Numbered from the stretch's first letter, positions 43,720-53,852 are shown. The stretch is 64,000 bases of DNA from Gallibacter pasteurianus_A (GCA_963596005.1 CAVBJF010000002.1:62001-126000); one strand, 5' to 3'. Notes: generated from the letters alone by a model not told the origin. Numbers and translations are program-made.

Positions 43720-44864
43720 GCAAAAAACAAGCCAATCTCGAAAAACCAACTATCGAGGAATTGATGATGGATCTCGAAGCAAAGGCAAAAGATAAAAATA
43801 ATAAGCTTTCTTATGCTGATATCGGCATGGTTTTAGAAAAAGTGGACATAGACGCAAACGAGATAGAGAACATATATGAGCAACTTACAGTAAAGGGTGT
43901 AGAAATCTTATCAGAAGAAAATCCAGATGACCGTGAAATAGAAACTCTTGAAGAAGAAATCGAAGCAGAAAAAATACTTTCAAGCACGGCTAAAAAAGCC
44001 ACAAAGGACAGTGATGAGGATTTTGCGAAATCAGTCGCAGTGGACGATCCTGTTCGCATGTATCTAAAGGAAATAGGTAAAGTACCGCTTTTGACAGCTG
44101 AAGAGGAAATAGATCTTGCAAAAAGAATGGAAGCAGGCGATGAATATGCAAAGCAGAAGCTGTGCGAAGCAAATTTAAGACTTGTTGTAAGCATAGCTAA
44201 AAAATATGTTGGCAGAGGGATGCTGTTTCTTGACCTTATACAAGAGGGCAATCTCGGACTTATCAAAGCTGTAGATAAATTTGATTGGCGAAAAGGTTAC
44301 AAGTTCTCAACATATGCGACATGGTGGATAAGACAGGCAATAACAAGATCTATTGCTGATCAAGCAAGGACTATCAGAATTCCGGTGCATATGGTAGAAA
44401 CTATAAACAAGTTGATGAGAATACAAAGACAGCTTCTACAGGAATATGGCAGAGATGCAACTCCTGAGGAAATCGCAGCAGAGATGGATATTACAGTAGA
44501 AAAAGTGAGAGAAATCCTAAAGATTGCGCAGGAGCCTGTATCACTCGAAACTCCGATAGGAGAAGAAGAAGACAGTCACCTCGGCGACTTTATTCCTGAC
44601 GAAGAAGTGCCTGCACCCGTTGAAGCGGCTGCATTCTCAATGTTAAAAGAACAGCTTATAGAGGTACTTGATACATTGACAGACAGAGAACAAAAGGTAT
44701 TAAAACTTAGATTTGGCCTCGAAGATGGCAGGGCAAGAACGCTCGAGGAAGTCGGTAAGCAATTTGATGTAACAAGAGAGCGTATAAGACAGATTGAGGC
44801 AAAGGCTCTTAGGAAATTGAGACATCCAAGCAGAAGTAAGAAGCTCAAGGATTATTTGGAATAA
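43716..44864 (+). CDS. rpoD: RNA polymerase primary sigma factor (SigA)
   Basis: Housekeeping sigma-70, 382 residues. N-terminal region 1.1-like part (about 1-95, acidic), region 1.2 at DPVRMYLKEIGKVPLL, region 2 with GLIKAVDKFDWRKGYKFSTY and ATWWIRQAI, region 3, and region 4 with the helix-turn-helix LEEVGKQFDVTRERIRQIE. The last residues LRHPSRSKKLKDYLE are typical of primary sigmas. AGGAGGAAATAAAAG precedes the ATG. The promoters read in this window (TTGACA/TATAAT types with 17-base spacers) fit this sigma. Confidence 0.98.
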   Translation: MSKKQANLEKPTIEELMMDLEAKAKDKNNKLSYADIGMVLEKVDIDANEIENIYEQLTVKGVEILSEENPDDREIETLEEEIEAEKILSSTAKKATKDSDEDFAKSVAVDDPVRMYLKEIGKVPLLTAEEEIDLAKRMEAGDEYAKQKLCEANLRLVVSIAKKYVGRGMLFLDLIQEGNLGLIKAVDKFDWRKGYKFSTYATWWIRQAITRSIADQARTIRIPVHMVETINKLMRIQRQLLQEYGRDATPEEIAAEMDITVEKVREILKIAQEPVSLETPIGEEEDSHLGDFIPDEEVPAPVEAAAFSMLKEQLIEVLDTLTDREQKVLKLRFGLEDGRARTLEEVGKQFDVTRERIRQIEAKALRKLRHPSRSKKLKDYLE

Positions 44865-44875
44865 AGGGGTTTAAA

Positions 44876-45571
44876 ATGTTATCAGATAGATTATTAGCTA
44901 TAGCAAATGAGATAGAGCAAGGCGAAAGCGTTGCAGATATAGGGACAGACCATGGGTATTTGCCTCTATATCTTCATGAGCAGGGGATCAGTCCAAAGGT
45001 GATTATGACGGATGTCAGCAAGGGATCCTTAAATAAGGCAAAAAAGAACTGCAAAGAAGCATATCCGCTTGAAAAATTTGACTTTAGACTTGGATACGGT
45101 CTCAAGGTCATAAAAAGAGAAGAAGTTGATGATATTGTCATTGCAGGTATGGGAGGCGTTTTGATAAGCGATATACTTGCAAAAGATCTTGGAAAGACAA
45201 ATACATTTAAAAAGCTGATTTTACAGCCACGAACAGCGCAGGGAAGGCTTCGTTTTTGGCTCATACGAAAAGGCTTTAATATCGTTAATGAGCAGCTTGC
45301 GCGCGAAGGGAAATTTATATGCGAGATAATAACAGCTGTGCATGGTGAGCCTGACGAGGAAAAGAAATTGCCACAGGGGCCGGATGCCGTGCAGTGGGAG
45401 ATGCCTACTTGGGTAGCTAAGCTAAATACACCGCTTGCAAAGGAATTTGTACAACAAAAGCTCGACAGAGAAAACAGGATTTTGACTTCGATGGGCAACA
45501 GTAAAACCATAAAAAACTCAGATATAAAAGCTGTCGAGGAAAACATAAAGTACTTAGAGGGTTTACTATGA
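44876..45571 (+). CDS. trmK: tRNA (adenine22-N1)-methyltransferase
   Basis: SAM-dependent enzyme making m1A22 in tRNA. It has 231 residues. Motif I SVADIGTDHGYLPLYL, then DVSKGSLNKAKKN, the catalytic-region VIAGMGGVLISDIL and LILQPRTAQGRLRFWL are family features. The C-terminal helical domain is Lys/Glu-rich. It overlaps nif3 by 4 bases. The order rpoD-trmK-nif3 is the same as in Bacillus. Confidence 0.93.
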   Translation: MLSDRLLAIANEIEQGESVADIGTDHGYLPLYLHEQGISPKVIMTDVSKGSLNKAKKNCKEAYPLEKFDFRLGYGLKVIKREEVDDIVIAGMGGVLISDILAKDLGKTNTFKKLILQPRTAQGRLRFWLIRKGFNIVNEQLAREGKFICEIITAVHGEPDEEKKLPQGPDAVQWEMPTWVAKLNTPLAKEFVQQKLDRENRILTSMGNSKTIKNSDIKAVEENIKYLEGLL

Positions 45572-46350
45572 AGTTTGAAAGAGCGATAGATATAATAGAA
45601 AAAATCGCACCGATAGAGTGTGGTGTCGATTGGGATAACAGTGGTATTCAGATAAACACAGGGGCAGATGAGATTGAAAAAATCATGTTTTGCCTCGAAA
45701 TAAACGATGAAGTTATTGACGAGGCGATACAAGCCTCGGTTGATTTGATTGTCACGCATCATCCGCTTTTATTTCATCCTCCAAAGCAGGTGGATTTAGA
45801 TAAGACGGTTGGAAGATATATCATAAAACTCGTGCATGCAGGTATTTGCGTGTATTCGGCTCATATAACATTTGACAATGCACCTCTTGGCAATAATTTT
45901 TATCTAGCAACCCTCCTTGGACTTGAAGATGTCACAGAAATAGACGGTGACATAGGAGTTATGGGAGATTTACCGCAGGTGATGAAGCTAAGCGATGTTA
46001 AAACAATGGTCGAAAAGGTTTTAGATATGAGGCCTAATCGCATAAGAGTTGCAGGTGATGAAAATCTAAAAATAGCACGGATAGCGCTTTGCACAGGCGC
46101 CGGAGATGATTTGATAAATAACAGTATCTTAAATAGGGATGACTGCCAGCTTCTTTTGACAGGCGATGTTAAGCTTCACAATGCACAGGAGGCAAGGGCA
46201 AGAGGAGTTGCTATCATAGATGCGGGGCATTATGATACGGAAAAAATATTTTCCGAAAATTTTGCAAAGCAATTTAGTGATTTTGTAGAAGAAACAGGAG
46301 AGAAAGTAGAGCTTCTTATAGCAAAATCAAATGTTGATCCATTCTTATAA
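45568..46350 (+). CDS. Nif3-like dinuclear metal centre protein
   Basis: 260 residues, family of YqfO/YbgI. Metal-ligand motifs: VDWDNSGIQI, THHPLLFHPPKQV, YSAHITFDNAPLG (His and Asp), and near the end LLTGDVKLHNAQEARARG and IDAGHYDTE. It lacks the central PII-like insertion of Bacillus YqfO and is of the short type. The function is not proven; the neighbour trmK and conserved pairing suggest a link to tRNA or nucleotide metabolism, which is inference. RNase P RNA follows. Confidence 0.92.
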   Translation: MKFERAIDIIEKIAPIECGVDWDNSGIQINTGADEIEKIMFCLEINDEVIDEAIQASVDLIVTHHPLLFHPPKQVDLDKTVGRYIIKLVHAGICVYSAHITFDNAPLGNNFYLATLLGLEDVTEIDGDIGVMGDLPQVMKLSDVKTMVEKVLDMRPNRIRVAGDENLKIARIALCTGAGDDLINNSILNRDDCQLLLTGDVKLHNAQEARARGVAIIDAGHYDTEKIFSENFAKQFSDFVEETGEKVELLIAKSNVDPFL

Positions 46351-46393
46351 AAGAAGTTTCGTGGTATACATAATACATTATTAAGTGAATATA

Positions 46394-46737
46394 TTGGGTA
46401 GACCAGACAATCGCGTGCAGAAGCATGAGGAAAGTCCGGGCTCCATAGGGCGAGGATGCCGGATAACGTCCGGCGTAGGTAACTATAGGGAAAGTGCAAC
46501 AGAAACACACCGCCGAAACGGGTAATGCCGTGGTAAGGGTGAAATGGCGAGGTAAGAGCTCACCGGCAGTATAGAGATATGCTGGCCGTGTAAACCCCAT
46601 CCGGAGCAAGACCAAGATAGAGCAAAAAGCGTGGTTGCCCGTCACCGCTCGGTAGGTAGGTCGCATGAGCATATCAGTAATGGTATGCCTAGATAGATGA
46701 TTGTCTAATACAGAACCCGGCTTATAGGTCTGCCCGA
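46394..46737 (+). ncRNA. rnpB: RNase P RNA (M1-like ribozyme)
   Basis: Catalytic RNA that trims tRNA 5' ends; relevant to the 15-tRNA array here. Conserved blocks: GAGGAAAGTCCGGGCTCC (46428-46445), ACAGAAACACACCGCC, GTAAACCCCATCCGGAGC, AGAGCAAAA-type core, and ACAGAACCCGGCTTATAGG near the 3' end. The ends pair: TTGGGTAGACC (46394) with GGTCTGCCCGA (to 46737). Length about 344 bases, type A-like. A short T-rich stretch follows. Confidence 0.97.
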
Positions 46738-46794
46738 TTTTATTAAAAAGTTAAAGCATGACAAATATATTTTTATGTGAAAGGGAGTAAATAC

Positions 46795-48168
46795 ATGGAA
46801 ATAAAGGAAAACAAGATGGGCACGATGCCCATAGGAAAACTTTTAGCTACCATGTCAGGCCCTGCCATATTATCGATGCTCATAAATTCGCTATACAACA
46901 TTGTAGATAGTATATTTGTAGCTCAGGTAGGCGAGAAGGCATTGACAGCAGTATCTTTAGTTTTTCCGGTACAGATGTTACTTGTAGCTATGGGAGTAGG
47001 TACAGGAGTAGGTATCAATTCGCTCATAGCAAGGAGATTGGGGGCAAAGCGTTTTAAGGAGGCAAATGATGCAGCATCAACAGGTATAAAAATAGGCATT
47101 TTAAACTGGGTGCTCTTTGCATTATTTGGTTTATTTCTTGCGGAATGGTTTATGCAAATCTTTTCAAGTGACCAACAGATTATAGACTACGGCGTTGATT
47201 ACTTAAAGATAATTACGATATTCAGCGTATTTACCATGACTGGTATGATTACGGAAAAGATTTTCCAGTCGACAGGCAATATGATAGTACCTATGATAAC
47301 TATGATAATAGGTGCAGTCGTAAATATCATACTTGACCCTATTTTGATTTTCGGCTGGTTTGGAATGCCAAAGCTTGAAGTTGCGGGAGCAGCATGGGCT
47401 ACAATCATAGCTCAGCTCGTAAGCTGTGTTGTTGGGCTTGTGATTTTAACAAAAAAACAGCATGCAGTGGAAGTAAATCTATTCTCAAAAGACTTTAAGC
47501 TGAGAACGGTAAAGGAAATATACGGCGTAGGTGCACCGTCTATCATAATGCAGGCACTTGGCTCTATCATGATTTTAGGTCTAAATGGCATACTCACATC
47601 ATTTTCGGCAACGGCAGTAGCTGTGCTTGGTGTATATGGTAAGTTACAATCATTTATATTTATGCCTGCAATAGGTGTAAATCAGGGCGCATTGCCTATA
47701 ATGGCGTACAACTACGGTGCTAAGGATAAAAACAGGATGATGAAGTGCTACAAGCTGGCAACGCTGGCGGCAATGGTAATCATGATTGTGGGACTTATAA
47801 TATTCCAGACAATGCCACATATACTTTTAAAGATGTTTAACGCATCAGACAATATGTATGAGCTTGGTATAGACGCACTAAGGTCGATAAGCTGGTGTTT
47901 TATACCTGCGGCGTTCAGCATAGTGAGTGCAGGCCTTTTCCAGGCGACAGGACACGGTATGCTTAGTATGTGGGGCTCTATGATAAGACAGTTTGTAGGG
48001 ATATTGCCACTTGCATTTATATTCGGTAAGCTTTGGGGGCTTCGTATGGTTTGGTTTTCATTCCCGATGGCAGAGATAATCGGCACAGCATACTACATCT
48101 TAGTGCTAAAATATATTTACAATAAATCGTTTAAGAATTTAGGAGGAACTCAAGATGTCAAGCAGTAA
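46795..48168 (+). CDS. MATE family efflux transporter
   Basis: Na+- or H+-driven multidrug or metabolite exporter, 457 residues, 12 membrane segments in two related halves. SGPAILSMLINSLYNIVDSIFVAQVG and INQGALPIMAYNYGAK-like sequences (here VNQGALPIMAYNYGAKD) are family hallmarks in the N- and C-halves. Substrate unknown. The ATG at 46795 has AAGGGAGT upstream; a GTG at 46777 is the alternative. Its 3' end overlaps the next gene by 14 bases, so they are translationally linked. Confidence 0.92.
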   Translation: MEIKENKMGTMPIGKLLATMSGPAILSMLINSLYNIVDSIFVAQVGEKALTAVSLVFPVQMLLVAMGVGTGVGINSLIARRLGAKRFKEANDAASTGIKIGILNWVLFALFGLFLAEWFMQIFSSDQQIIDYGVDYLKIITIFSVFTMTGMITEKIFQSTGNMIVPMITMIIGAVVNIILDPILIFGWFGMPKLEVAGAAWATIIAQLVSCVVGLVILTKKQHAVEVNLFSKDFKLRTVKEIYGVGAPSIIMQALGSIMILGLNGILTSFSATAVAVLGVYGKLQSFIFMPAIGVNQGALPIMAYNYGAKDKNRMMKCYKLATLAAMVIMIVGLIIFQTMPHILLKMFNASDNMYELGIDALRSISWCFIPAAFSIVSAGLFQATGHGMLSMWGSMIRQFVGILPLAFIFGKLWGLRMVWFSFPMAEIIGTAYYILVLKYIYNKSFKNLGGTQDVKQ

Positions 48169-48763
48169 GATAATCACAATTAGCAGAGAATACGGCAGTG
48201 GCGGTAGACAGATAGGAGAGGAAGTCGCTAAAAGGCTTAACATTCCTTTTTACGATAAGGTGCTCATAGATATGATCGCACAGGAAAGCGGTATGGCAGC
48301 GGGATATGTCGAGGAGGCGTCGGAAAAAATGACGATGGCACAGGCATTTACTATCTCGGCAATGGGATATTATTCGGTAAGCCCTATTGTAGAAAATGTA
48401 CAGGTTATAGGCGAGGATGTGTTCGTTGCACAGAGCAACATTATAAGAAAACTTGCTGACGAGGGTCCTTGCGTTATAGTAGGTAGATGTGCAGACTTTT
48501 TATTAAAGGACAGAGAAGATGTTTTAAATGTCTTTGTACATGCCGATTATAACAATAGAGTAAAGAGAGTTATAAAGGAATACGGCATAGAAGAAGGCAA
48601 GGTAAACAGCGTTATCAAAAAGAGCGACAAAGCAAGAGCAAAGCATTACTCGTTCTATTGCGAAAGAAAATGGGGAAGGATAGAAAACTATCACCTCATC
48701 GTAGATAGCGGTAAGCTTGGAGAGGAAAAGTGCATAGATCTTATAATAGATGCCACAAAATAG
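48155..48763 (+). CDS. Cytidylate kinase-like family protein
   Basis: 202 residues, the cytidylate-kinase-like family (Pfam PF13189 type), distinct from Cmk. The N-terminus IITISREYGSGGRQIGEEVA has a GSGGR loop in place of the normal P-loop GxxGxGKS/T, with no Lys, and VIVGRCADFLLKDRED is typical. Function unknown; ATP binding without a canonical lysine is unusual. AGGAGGAACTCAAG precedes the ATG and the gene overlaps the MATE gene. A true cmk is at 10987, so this is not the cellular CMP kinase. Confidence 0.85.
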   Translation: MSSSKIITISREYGSGGRQIGEEVAKRLNIPFYDKVLIDMIAQESGMAAGYVEEASEKMTMAQAFTISAMGYYSVSPIVENVQVIGEDVFVAQSNIIRKLADEGPCVIVGRCADFLLKDREDVLNVFVHADYNNRVKRVIKEYGIEEGKVNSVIKKSDKARAKHYSFYCERKWGRIENYHLIVDSGKLGEEKCIDLIIDATK

Positions 48764-48792
48764 GCGAGTATAAAGCATAGGAGGAAATTCGC

Positions 48793-51700
48793 TTGAAGTT
48801 AGGTATTGATATAGGCTCGACTACGGTTAAACTCGTAGTTCTCGATGAAAACAATAAAATCATATATAAGCGCTATGAAAGACATATGTCAAATGTGATG
48901 GAAAAGGTCACAGAGCTGATAGAGGATCTTTATGAAAAACATAAGGATGAACTTGTGCATGCGACGATTACAGGCTCCGGCGGACTTTCACTTTCGGAGT
49001 TGATGGGACTTACATTTGAGCAGGAGGTTGTTTCCTGCAGTAAGGCGATAGAGACGCTTATACCTGAGACGGATGTTGCTATAGAGCTCGGCGGTGAGGA
49101 TGCGAAGATAACCTTTTACGGTCAGTCGATAGAGCAACAGATGAACGGCACGTGCGCAGGCGGTACAGGAGCTTTTATAGATCAGATGGCGGTGCTGTTA
49201 AATACGGATGCAAACGGTTTAAATGAGGCTGCCAAAAATCATAAGATAATATATCCGATTGCGGCAAGATGCGGAGTGTTTGCAAAGACCGATATACAGC
49301 CACTGATAAACGATGGAGCGGCAATCGAGGACTTATCGGCATCTATATTTCAGGCGGTCGTAAATCAAACTATAAGCGGACTTGCTTGCGGTAGGCAAAT
49401 AAAGGGCAACATCGCATTCCTTGGAGGACCGTTATCATTTTTATCCGAGCTCAGAAACAGATTTATTGAAACCCTGAAGTTGACAGAAAAGCAGGTGATT
49501 TTCCCGCAGGATAGCAAGTATTTTGTAGCGATAGGTGCAGCGATGCTTTCCGAGAAGGAGGAAAGTATATCTGTAAAGGAGCTGTATGACCGCATCAAAA
49601 ATGTCGATCCGACAAAGCTTTCCGATACAAAGCATATGCAGCCACTTTTTAAGGACGATGACGATTATGCCGAGTTTAAAAGAAGACACGATGCGGATAA
49701 GATAAGACGAAAGGATATAAAAGAGGCAAAAGGCAATGTATATCTTGGTATAGACGCAGGCTCTACGACGACAAAGGCGGCGCTCATAGATGAGGATAAA
49801 AACTTGCTTTACGATTTTTATCAGAGTAATGAGGGTAAACCGATAGAGGTTGTAAAGGAGATATTGCGGGATTTATATTCGAAGCTTCCTACAGATGCTC
49901 ATATCGCAAAGGCGGCTGTTACAGGCTATGGCGAGGGGCTCATCAAGGCGGCCTTTAAGGTTGATATTGGGGAGATAGAGACCATGGCACATTACAAGGG
50001 TGCTGAGGAGTTTTTGCCGGGGGTTGAGTTTATACTCGATATCGGCGGGCAGGATATGAAGTGCATAAAGATAAAGGACAATGCAATTTACGATATCATG
50101 CTAAATGAAGCCTGCTCATCCGGTTGCGGTTCATTTATAGAAACATACGCAAAATCCGTAAAGATGGATACTAAGGATTTTGCAAAGGAAGCACTTTTGT
50201 CAAAGTCTCCTGTGGATCTTGGCACAAGATGTACAGTATTTATGAATTCTAAGGTAAAACAGGCACAAAAGGAAGGCGCGAGTATAGCAGATATTTCGGC
50301 TGGGCTTTCGTATTCTGTAATAAAAAATGCCCTCTATAAGGTTATAAAGTTGAGAGATCCTGATGAGGCAGGACAAAACATAGTCGTGCAGGGCGGTACA
50401 TTTTTAAATGATGCGGTACTCAGAAGCGTTGAAAAGATAATGGGCAAAAATGTCGTAAGACCGGATATAGCCGGTGTTATGGGTGCTTTTGGTGCGGCAA
50501 TAATCGCAAAAAACCACTATGCGGATGGTGATACAAGTACGATACTAAAGCAAGATGCGATAGACAGTTTTACAGTCGAAAATATGCATACCAGATGCGG
50601 CAAATGTGAAAACAATTGCCTGCTTACTATCAATAAATTTAACGACGGCTCAAAGTTTATAACCGGCAACAGATGTGAAAAAGGTGAGGGCAAAACTGAG
50701 GTACAAAATGATATTCCGGATTTATACGAATATAAATACAAAAGGGTATTTGACTATGAGCCACTTGATATAAGAGAGGCAAAGCGTGGGATTATAGGCA
50801 TTCCGAGAGTTTTAAATATGTACGAAAACTATCCGTTTTGGCATACGTTTTTCACAAAGCTTGGATTTAGAGTTGAGCTTTCTGCTCATTCAAGTAAGGA
50901 AATGTACGAAAACGGTATGGAAACTATAGCTTCGGATACGGCATGCTATCCGGCAAAGCTCGTGCATGGACATATAAAATATCTTGTGGACAAGGGAATT
51001 AAAAAAATATTTTATCCGAGCATTAATTATGAGCAAAATGAAGATGAAACAGCACCAAATCACTATAATTGCCCGATAGTTGCGACTTATCCGGAGCTTA
51101 TAGCAAATAATATGGATGATATTTTAAAGCAAAACGGCGTTGAACTTTTGCATCCGTTTTTGCCATATGATGATGATAAGAGGCTAACGGAGAGGTTGGC
51201 AAATGAGCTTGCAAAGCTCGGCGTTTCAAAGGGTGAGGTTGTCAATGCGCTAAAGGCAGCGCGTGATGAGTACAAGCACTTCAGAAAGGATATAAAGAAA
51301 AAGGGCGAGGAAGCTCTTTTATATGCAAAAAAGTACGGCAAAAAAGCGGTCGTGCTTGCAGGCAGGCCGTACCATCTTGATCCCGAGGTAAATCATGGCA
51401 TGAATAAGCTGATAAGATCATTTGATATCGTCGTGCTTACGGAGGATTCGGTTGCTCATCTTGGAGTGCTGCAAAGACCTGTGAGGGTACTTGACCAGTG
51501 GATGTACCATTCAAGGATGTACAAGGCGGCGAAGTTTGTAGGAGCTCATGATGATATCGAGCTAATACAGCTAAACTCGTTTGGTTGCGGACTTGATGCG
51601 GTTACAACCGATGAGGTGCAGGAAATCCTTTCGCAACACAATAAGCTTTATACGGTGCTAAAAATAGATGAGGGCAATAACCTCGGTGCCGCAAAGATAA

Positions 51701-53025
51701 GGATTCGCTCGCTAAAGGCGGCGATGGACGAGCGTGAAAAAAACGGCATAGTACATAAGCCTTATGGTAAGGCATATAAGCGTGTGAAATTTGATAAGGA
51801 AATGAAAAAGGATTATACGATCCTTATTCCGCAGATGGCACCTATACACTTCCAGTTTTTTGAGGCTGCACTAAACAGCGAGGGATACAATGTCAAGCTG
51901 TTGCCACCGGTAAATACACATGCTGTCGATGAGGGACTCAGATATATCAATAATGATGCTTGCTATCCTACGATAGTTGCGCTCGGACAGATTATAGCCG
52001 CACTCAAGTCAGGCGACTTTGATCTCGATAGGACGGCGATATTTATGTCGCAAACAGGCGGTGGCTGTAGAGCTTCAAACTATGTAGCTCTTTTGAGGAA
52101 GGCCTTAAAGGATCTAAAGATGTCGCAGATACCGGTCGTGTCTGTAAATATGGTGGGTCTTGAGGAAAACTCAGGTTTTAAAATTACACCTAAGCTTGCA
52201 CTTAAAATGGTGCTCGGCATACTGTACGGAGATGTGCTTATGCAGGTTTTATATAAGACAAGACCGTACGAAAAAGTAGCGGGAAGTGCAGATGCGCTTT
52301 ATGAAAAGTGGTCCTCTATAGCCGATGAAAATATAAAGGATTTTAAGCTAAAGCAATTTAAGAAAAACATAAAGGGCATAATAGAGGATTTTGATAAGCT
52401 CGATATTTATGAGGATATCAAAAAGCCAAAAGTTGGCGTAGTCGGAGAAATACTCGTAAAGTATCATCCGACAGCAAACAACGATATAGTAGGAGTTATC
52501 GAAAAGGAGGGCGGAGAAGCCGTCGTACTCGATCTTTTGGATTTCTTCCTATATGGAATGTACAGCAAGGAATTTAATTACAAACAGCTTTCCGGCACAT
52601 ATAAAACGATGATGGTCAATAAATGGCTGATAAAGCTGCTCGATAAATTCAGAAAGCCGATAGTAAAGACACTTGAGGAGAGCAAGAGATTTAAGCCACC
52701 TGTCCATATAAGCATAACGGCTAAAAAAGCACAGGAAATCATCTCACTTGGCAATCAGTGCGGAGAGGGATGGCTTTTAACAGGTGAAATGGTAGAGCTT
52801 ATAGACAGCGGAGTGGAAAACATAGTTTGTCTTCAGCCATTTGCCTGCCTGCCAAATCATGTTGTAGGAAAGGGAATGATAAAGGCACTTAAAAAGAGAA
52901 ATCCGTATGCAAATATAGCGGCGATAGATTACGACCCCGGTGCAAGCTCAGTAAATCAGCTAAATAGGATAAAGCTGATGATGGCGACAGCCTACAAAAA
53001 TCTTGAAAAGAAGAGCTCGCAGTAG
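48793..53025 (+). CDS. Fused 2-hydroxyacyl-CoA dehydratase activase, double ASKHA plus DUF2229
   Basis: 1410 residues from a TTG start with GGAGGAAATTCGC upstream. Two BadF/BcrA-type ATPase domains lie in tandem: first at 1-260 (LGIDIGSTTVKLVVLD), second from 316 (LGIDAGSTTTKAALID). Each has a Cys pair expected to hold a bridging [4Fe-4S] cluster (GTCAGGTGAF with ARCGVF; EACSSGCGSF with GTRCTVF). A CGKCENNC/GNRCEKGEG segment near 602 follows, then a large DUF2229/HgdA-B-like part with DTACYPAKLVHGH, NDACYPTIVALGQ and CLPNHVVGKGM. Such fusions are common in Clostridia; the substrate is unknown. A separate dehydratase pair is not adjacent. Confidence 0.9.
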   Translation: MKLGIDIGSTTVKLVVLDENNKIIYKRYERHMSNVMEKVTELIEDLYEKHKDELVHATITGSGGLSLSELMGLTFEQEVVSCSKAIETLIPETDVAIELGGEDAKITFYGQSIEQQMNGTCAGGTGAFIDQMAVLLNTDANGLNEAAKNHKIIYPIAARCGVFAKTDIQPLINDGAAIEDLSASIFQAVVNQTISGLACGRQIKGNIAFLGGPLSFLSELRNRFIETLKLTEKQVIFPQDSKYFVAIGAAMLSEKEESISVKELYDRIKNVDPTKLSDTKHMQPLFKDDDDYAEFKRRHDADKIRRKDIKEAKGNVYLGIDAGSTTTKAALIDEDKNLLYDFYQSNEGKPIEVVKEILRDLYSKLPTDAHIAKAAVTGYGEGLIKAAFKVDIGEIETMAHYKGAEEFLPGVEFILDIGGQDMKCIKIKDNAIYDIMLNEACSSGCGSFIETYAKSVKMDTKDFAKEALLSKSPVDLGTRCTVFMNSKVKQAQKEGASIADISAGLSYSVIKNALYKVIKLRDPDEAGQNIVVQGGTFLNDAVLRSVEKIMGKNVVRPDIAGVMGAFGAAIIAKNHYADGDTSTILKQDAIDSFTVENMHTRCGKCENNCLLTINKFNDGSKFITGNRCEKGEGKTEVQNDIPDLYEYKYKRVFDYEPLDIREAKRGIIGIPRVLNMYENYPFWHTFFTKLGFRVELSAHSSKEMYENGMETIASDTACYPAKLVHGHIKYLVDKGIKKIFYPSINYEQNEDETAPNHYNCPIVATYPELIANNMDDILKQNGVELLHPFLPYDDDKRLTERLANELAKLGVSKGEVVNALKAARDEYKHFRKDIKKKGEEALLYAKKYGKKAVVLAGRPYHLDPEVNHGMNKLIRSFDIVVLTEDSVAHLGVLQRPVRVLDQWMYHSRMYKAAKFVGAHDDIELIQLNSFGCGLDAVTTDEVQEILSQHNKLYTVLKIDEGNNLGAAKIRIRSLKAAMDEREKNGIVHKPYGKAYKRVKFDKEMKKDYTILIPQMAPIHFQFFEAALNSEGYNVKLLPPVNTHAVDEGLRYINNDACYPTIVALGQIIAALKSGDFDLDRTAIFMSQTGGGCRASNYVALLRKALKDLKMSQIPVVSVNMVGLEENSGFKITPKLALKMVLGILYGDVLMQVLYKTRPYEKVAGSADALYEKWSSIADENIKDFKLKQFKKNIKGIIEDFDKLDIYEDIKKPKVGVVGEILVKYHPTANNDIVGVIEKEGGEAVVLDLLDFFLYGMYSKEFNYKQLSGTYKTMMVNKWLIKLLDKFRKPIVKTLEESKRFKPPVHISITAKKAQEIISLGNQCGEGWLLTGEMVELIDSGVENIVCLQPFACLPNHVVGKGMIKALKKRNPYANIAAIDYDPGASSVNQLNRIKLMMATAYKNLEKKSSQ

Positions 53026-53069
53026 TATACTGATTTAGGTATTTAATAAAAGAATGGAGGCTGAGAAAA

Positions 53070-53795
53070 GTGGGCAGACATGGAACGATAGCAGGCAGAA
53101 AGGAAAAGCAGGACTCAAAAAGAGCGGCAATGTTTACAAAATATGCGAGAGCTATTACAGTTGCGGCAAAAAACGGTGGAGATCCTGATTACAATGTAGC
53201 CTTAAAGCATGCAATAGACAAAGCAAAGGGCATAAATATGCCAAATGACAATATAAAGAGAGCTATCAAAAAGGGTACGGGCGAGCTTGCGGGCGAGTCT
53301 TACGAAACAGGTAGCTTTGAGGGCTATGGAGCAGCTGGCGTAGCTGTCATAGTCGATGTGCTTACCGATAACAAAAACAGGACGACAGCGGCGATAAAGC
53401 ACGCATTTGATAAGTTTGGTGGCAACCTCGGTACACCGGGATGCGTTTCGTACATGTTTTCGCGAAAGGGCGTTATAGTTATCGAAAAGACTGACGACAT
53501 CAACGAGGATGCCCTTATGGAAGTAGCACTTGAGGGCGGTATGGAGGATATGATCACATACGACGACAGTTATGAAATCCTGACAACGCCTGAAGACTTT
53601 GATGCAGTTACAGAGGCATTAAAGGGTGCAGGCTATGAGTTTGTAGAGGCAGATATTGACTATATCCCTTCTATGGAGTCAGAACCGACAGAGGAATATG
53701 ACATCAAAAATCTCAAGAAGATGATTGAAATGCTTGAGGATAACGACGATGTACAAAAGGTATATCATAACTGCAAGGTAGATCTTGAGAGTTAA
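53070..53795 (+). CDS. YebC/PmpR-family transcriptional regulator or translation factor
   Basis: 241 residues. MGRHGTIAGRKEKQD, then FTKYARAITVAAKNGGDPDYN, NMPNDNIKRAIKKGTG and the GPGGVAV-like loop (here GAAGVAVIVDVLTDN). The C-terminal ENAEYEVPxE-like region is conserved as IPSMESEP. In the family, members act as DNA-binding regulators, and some assist translation of proline runs. The start is GTG with GGAGGCTGAG upstream. 6S RNA follows at once. Confidence 0.92.
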   Translation: MGRHGTIAGRKEKQDSKRAAMFTKYARAITVAAKNGGDPDYNVALKHAIDKAKGINMPNDNIKRAIKKGTGELAGESYETGSFEGYGAAGVAVIVDVLTDNKNRTTAAIKHAFDKFGGNLGTPGCVSYMFSRKGVIVIEKTDDINEDALMEVALEGGMEDMITYDDSYEILTTPEDFDAVTEALKGAGYEFVEADIDYIPSMESEPTEEYDIKNLKKMIEMLEDNDDVQKVYHNCKVDLES

Positions 53796-53852
53796 AAACA
53801 GTTACAATTTGAGAGCAAAGCAGCGTATTATTTTAGCTTATAAAATCTAAAA

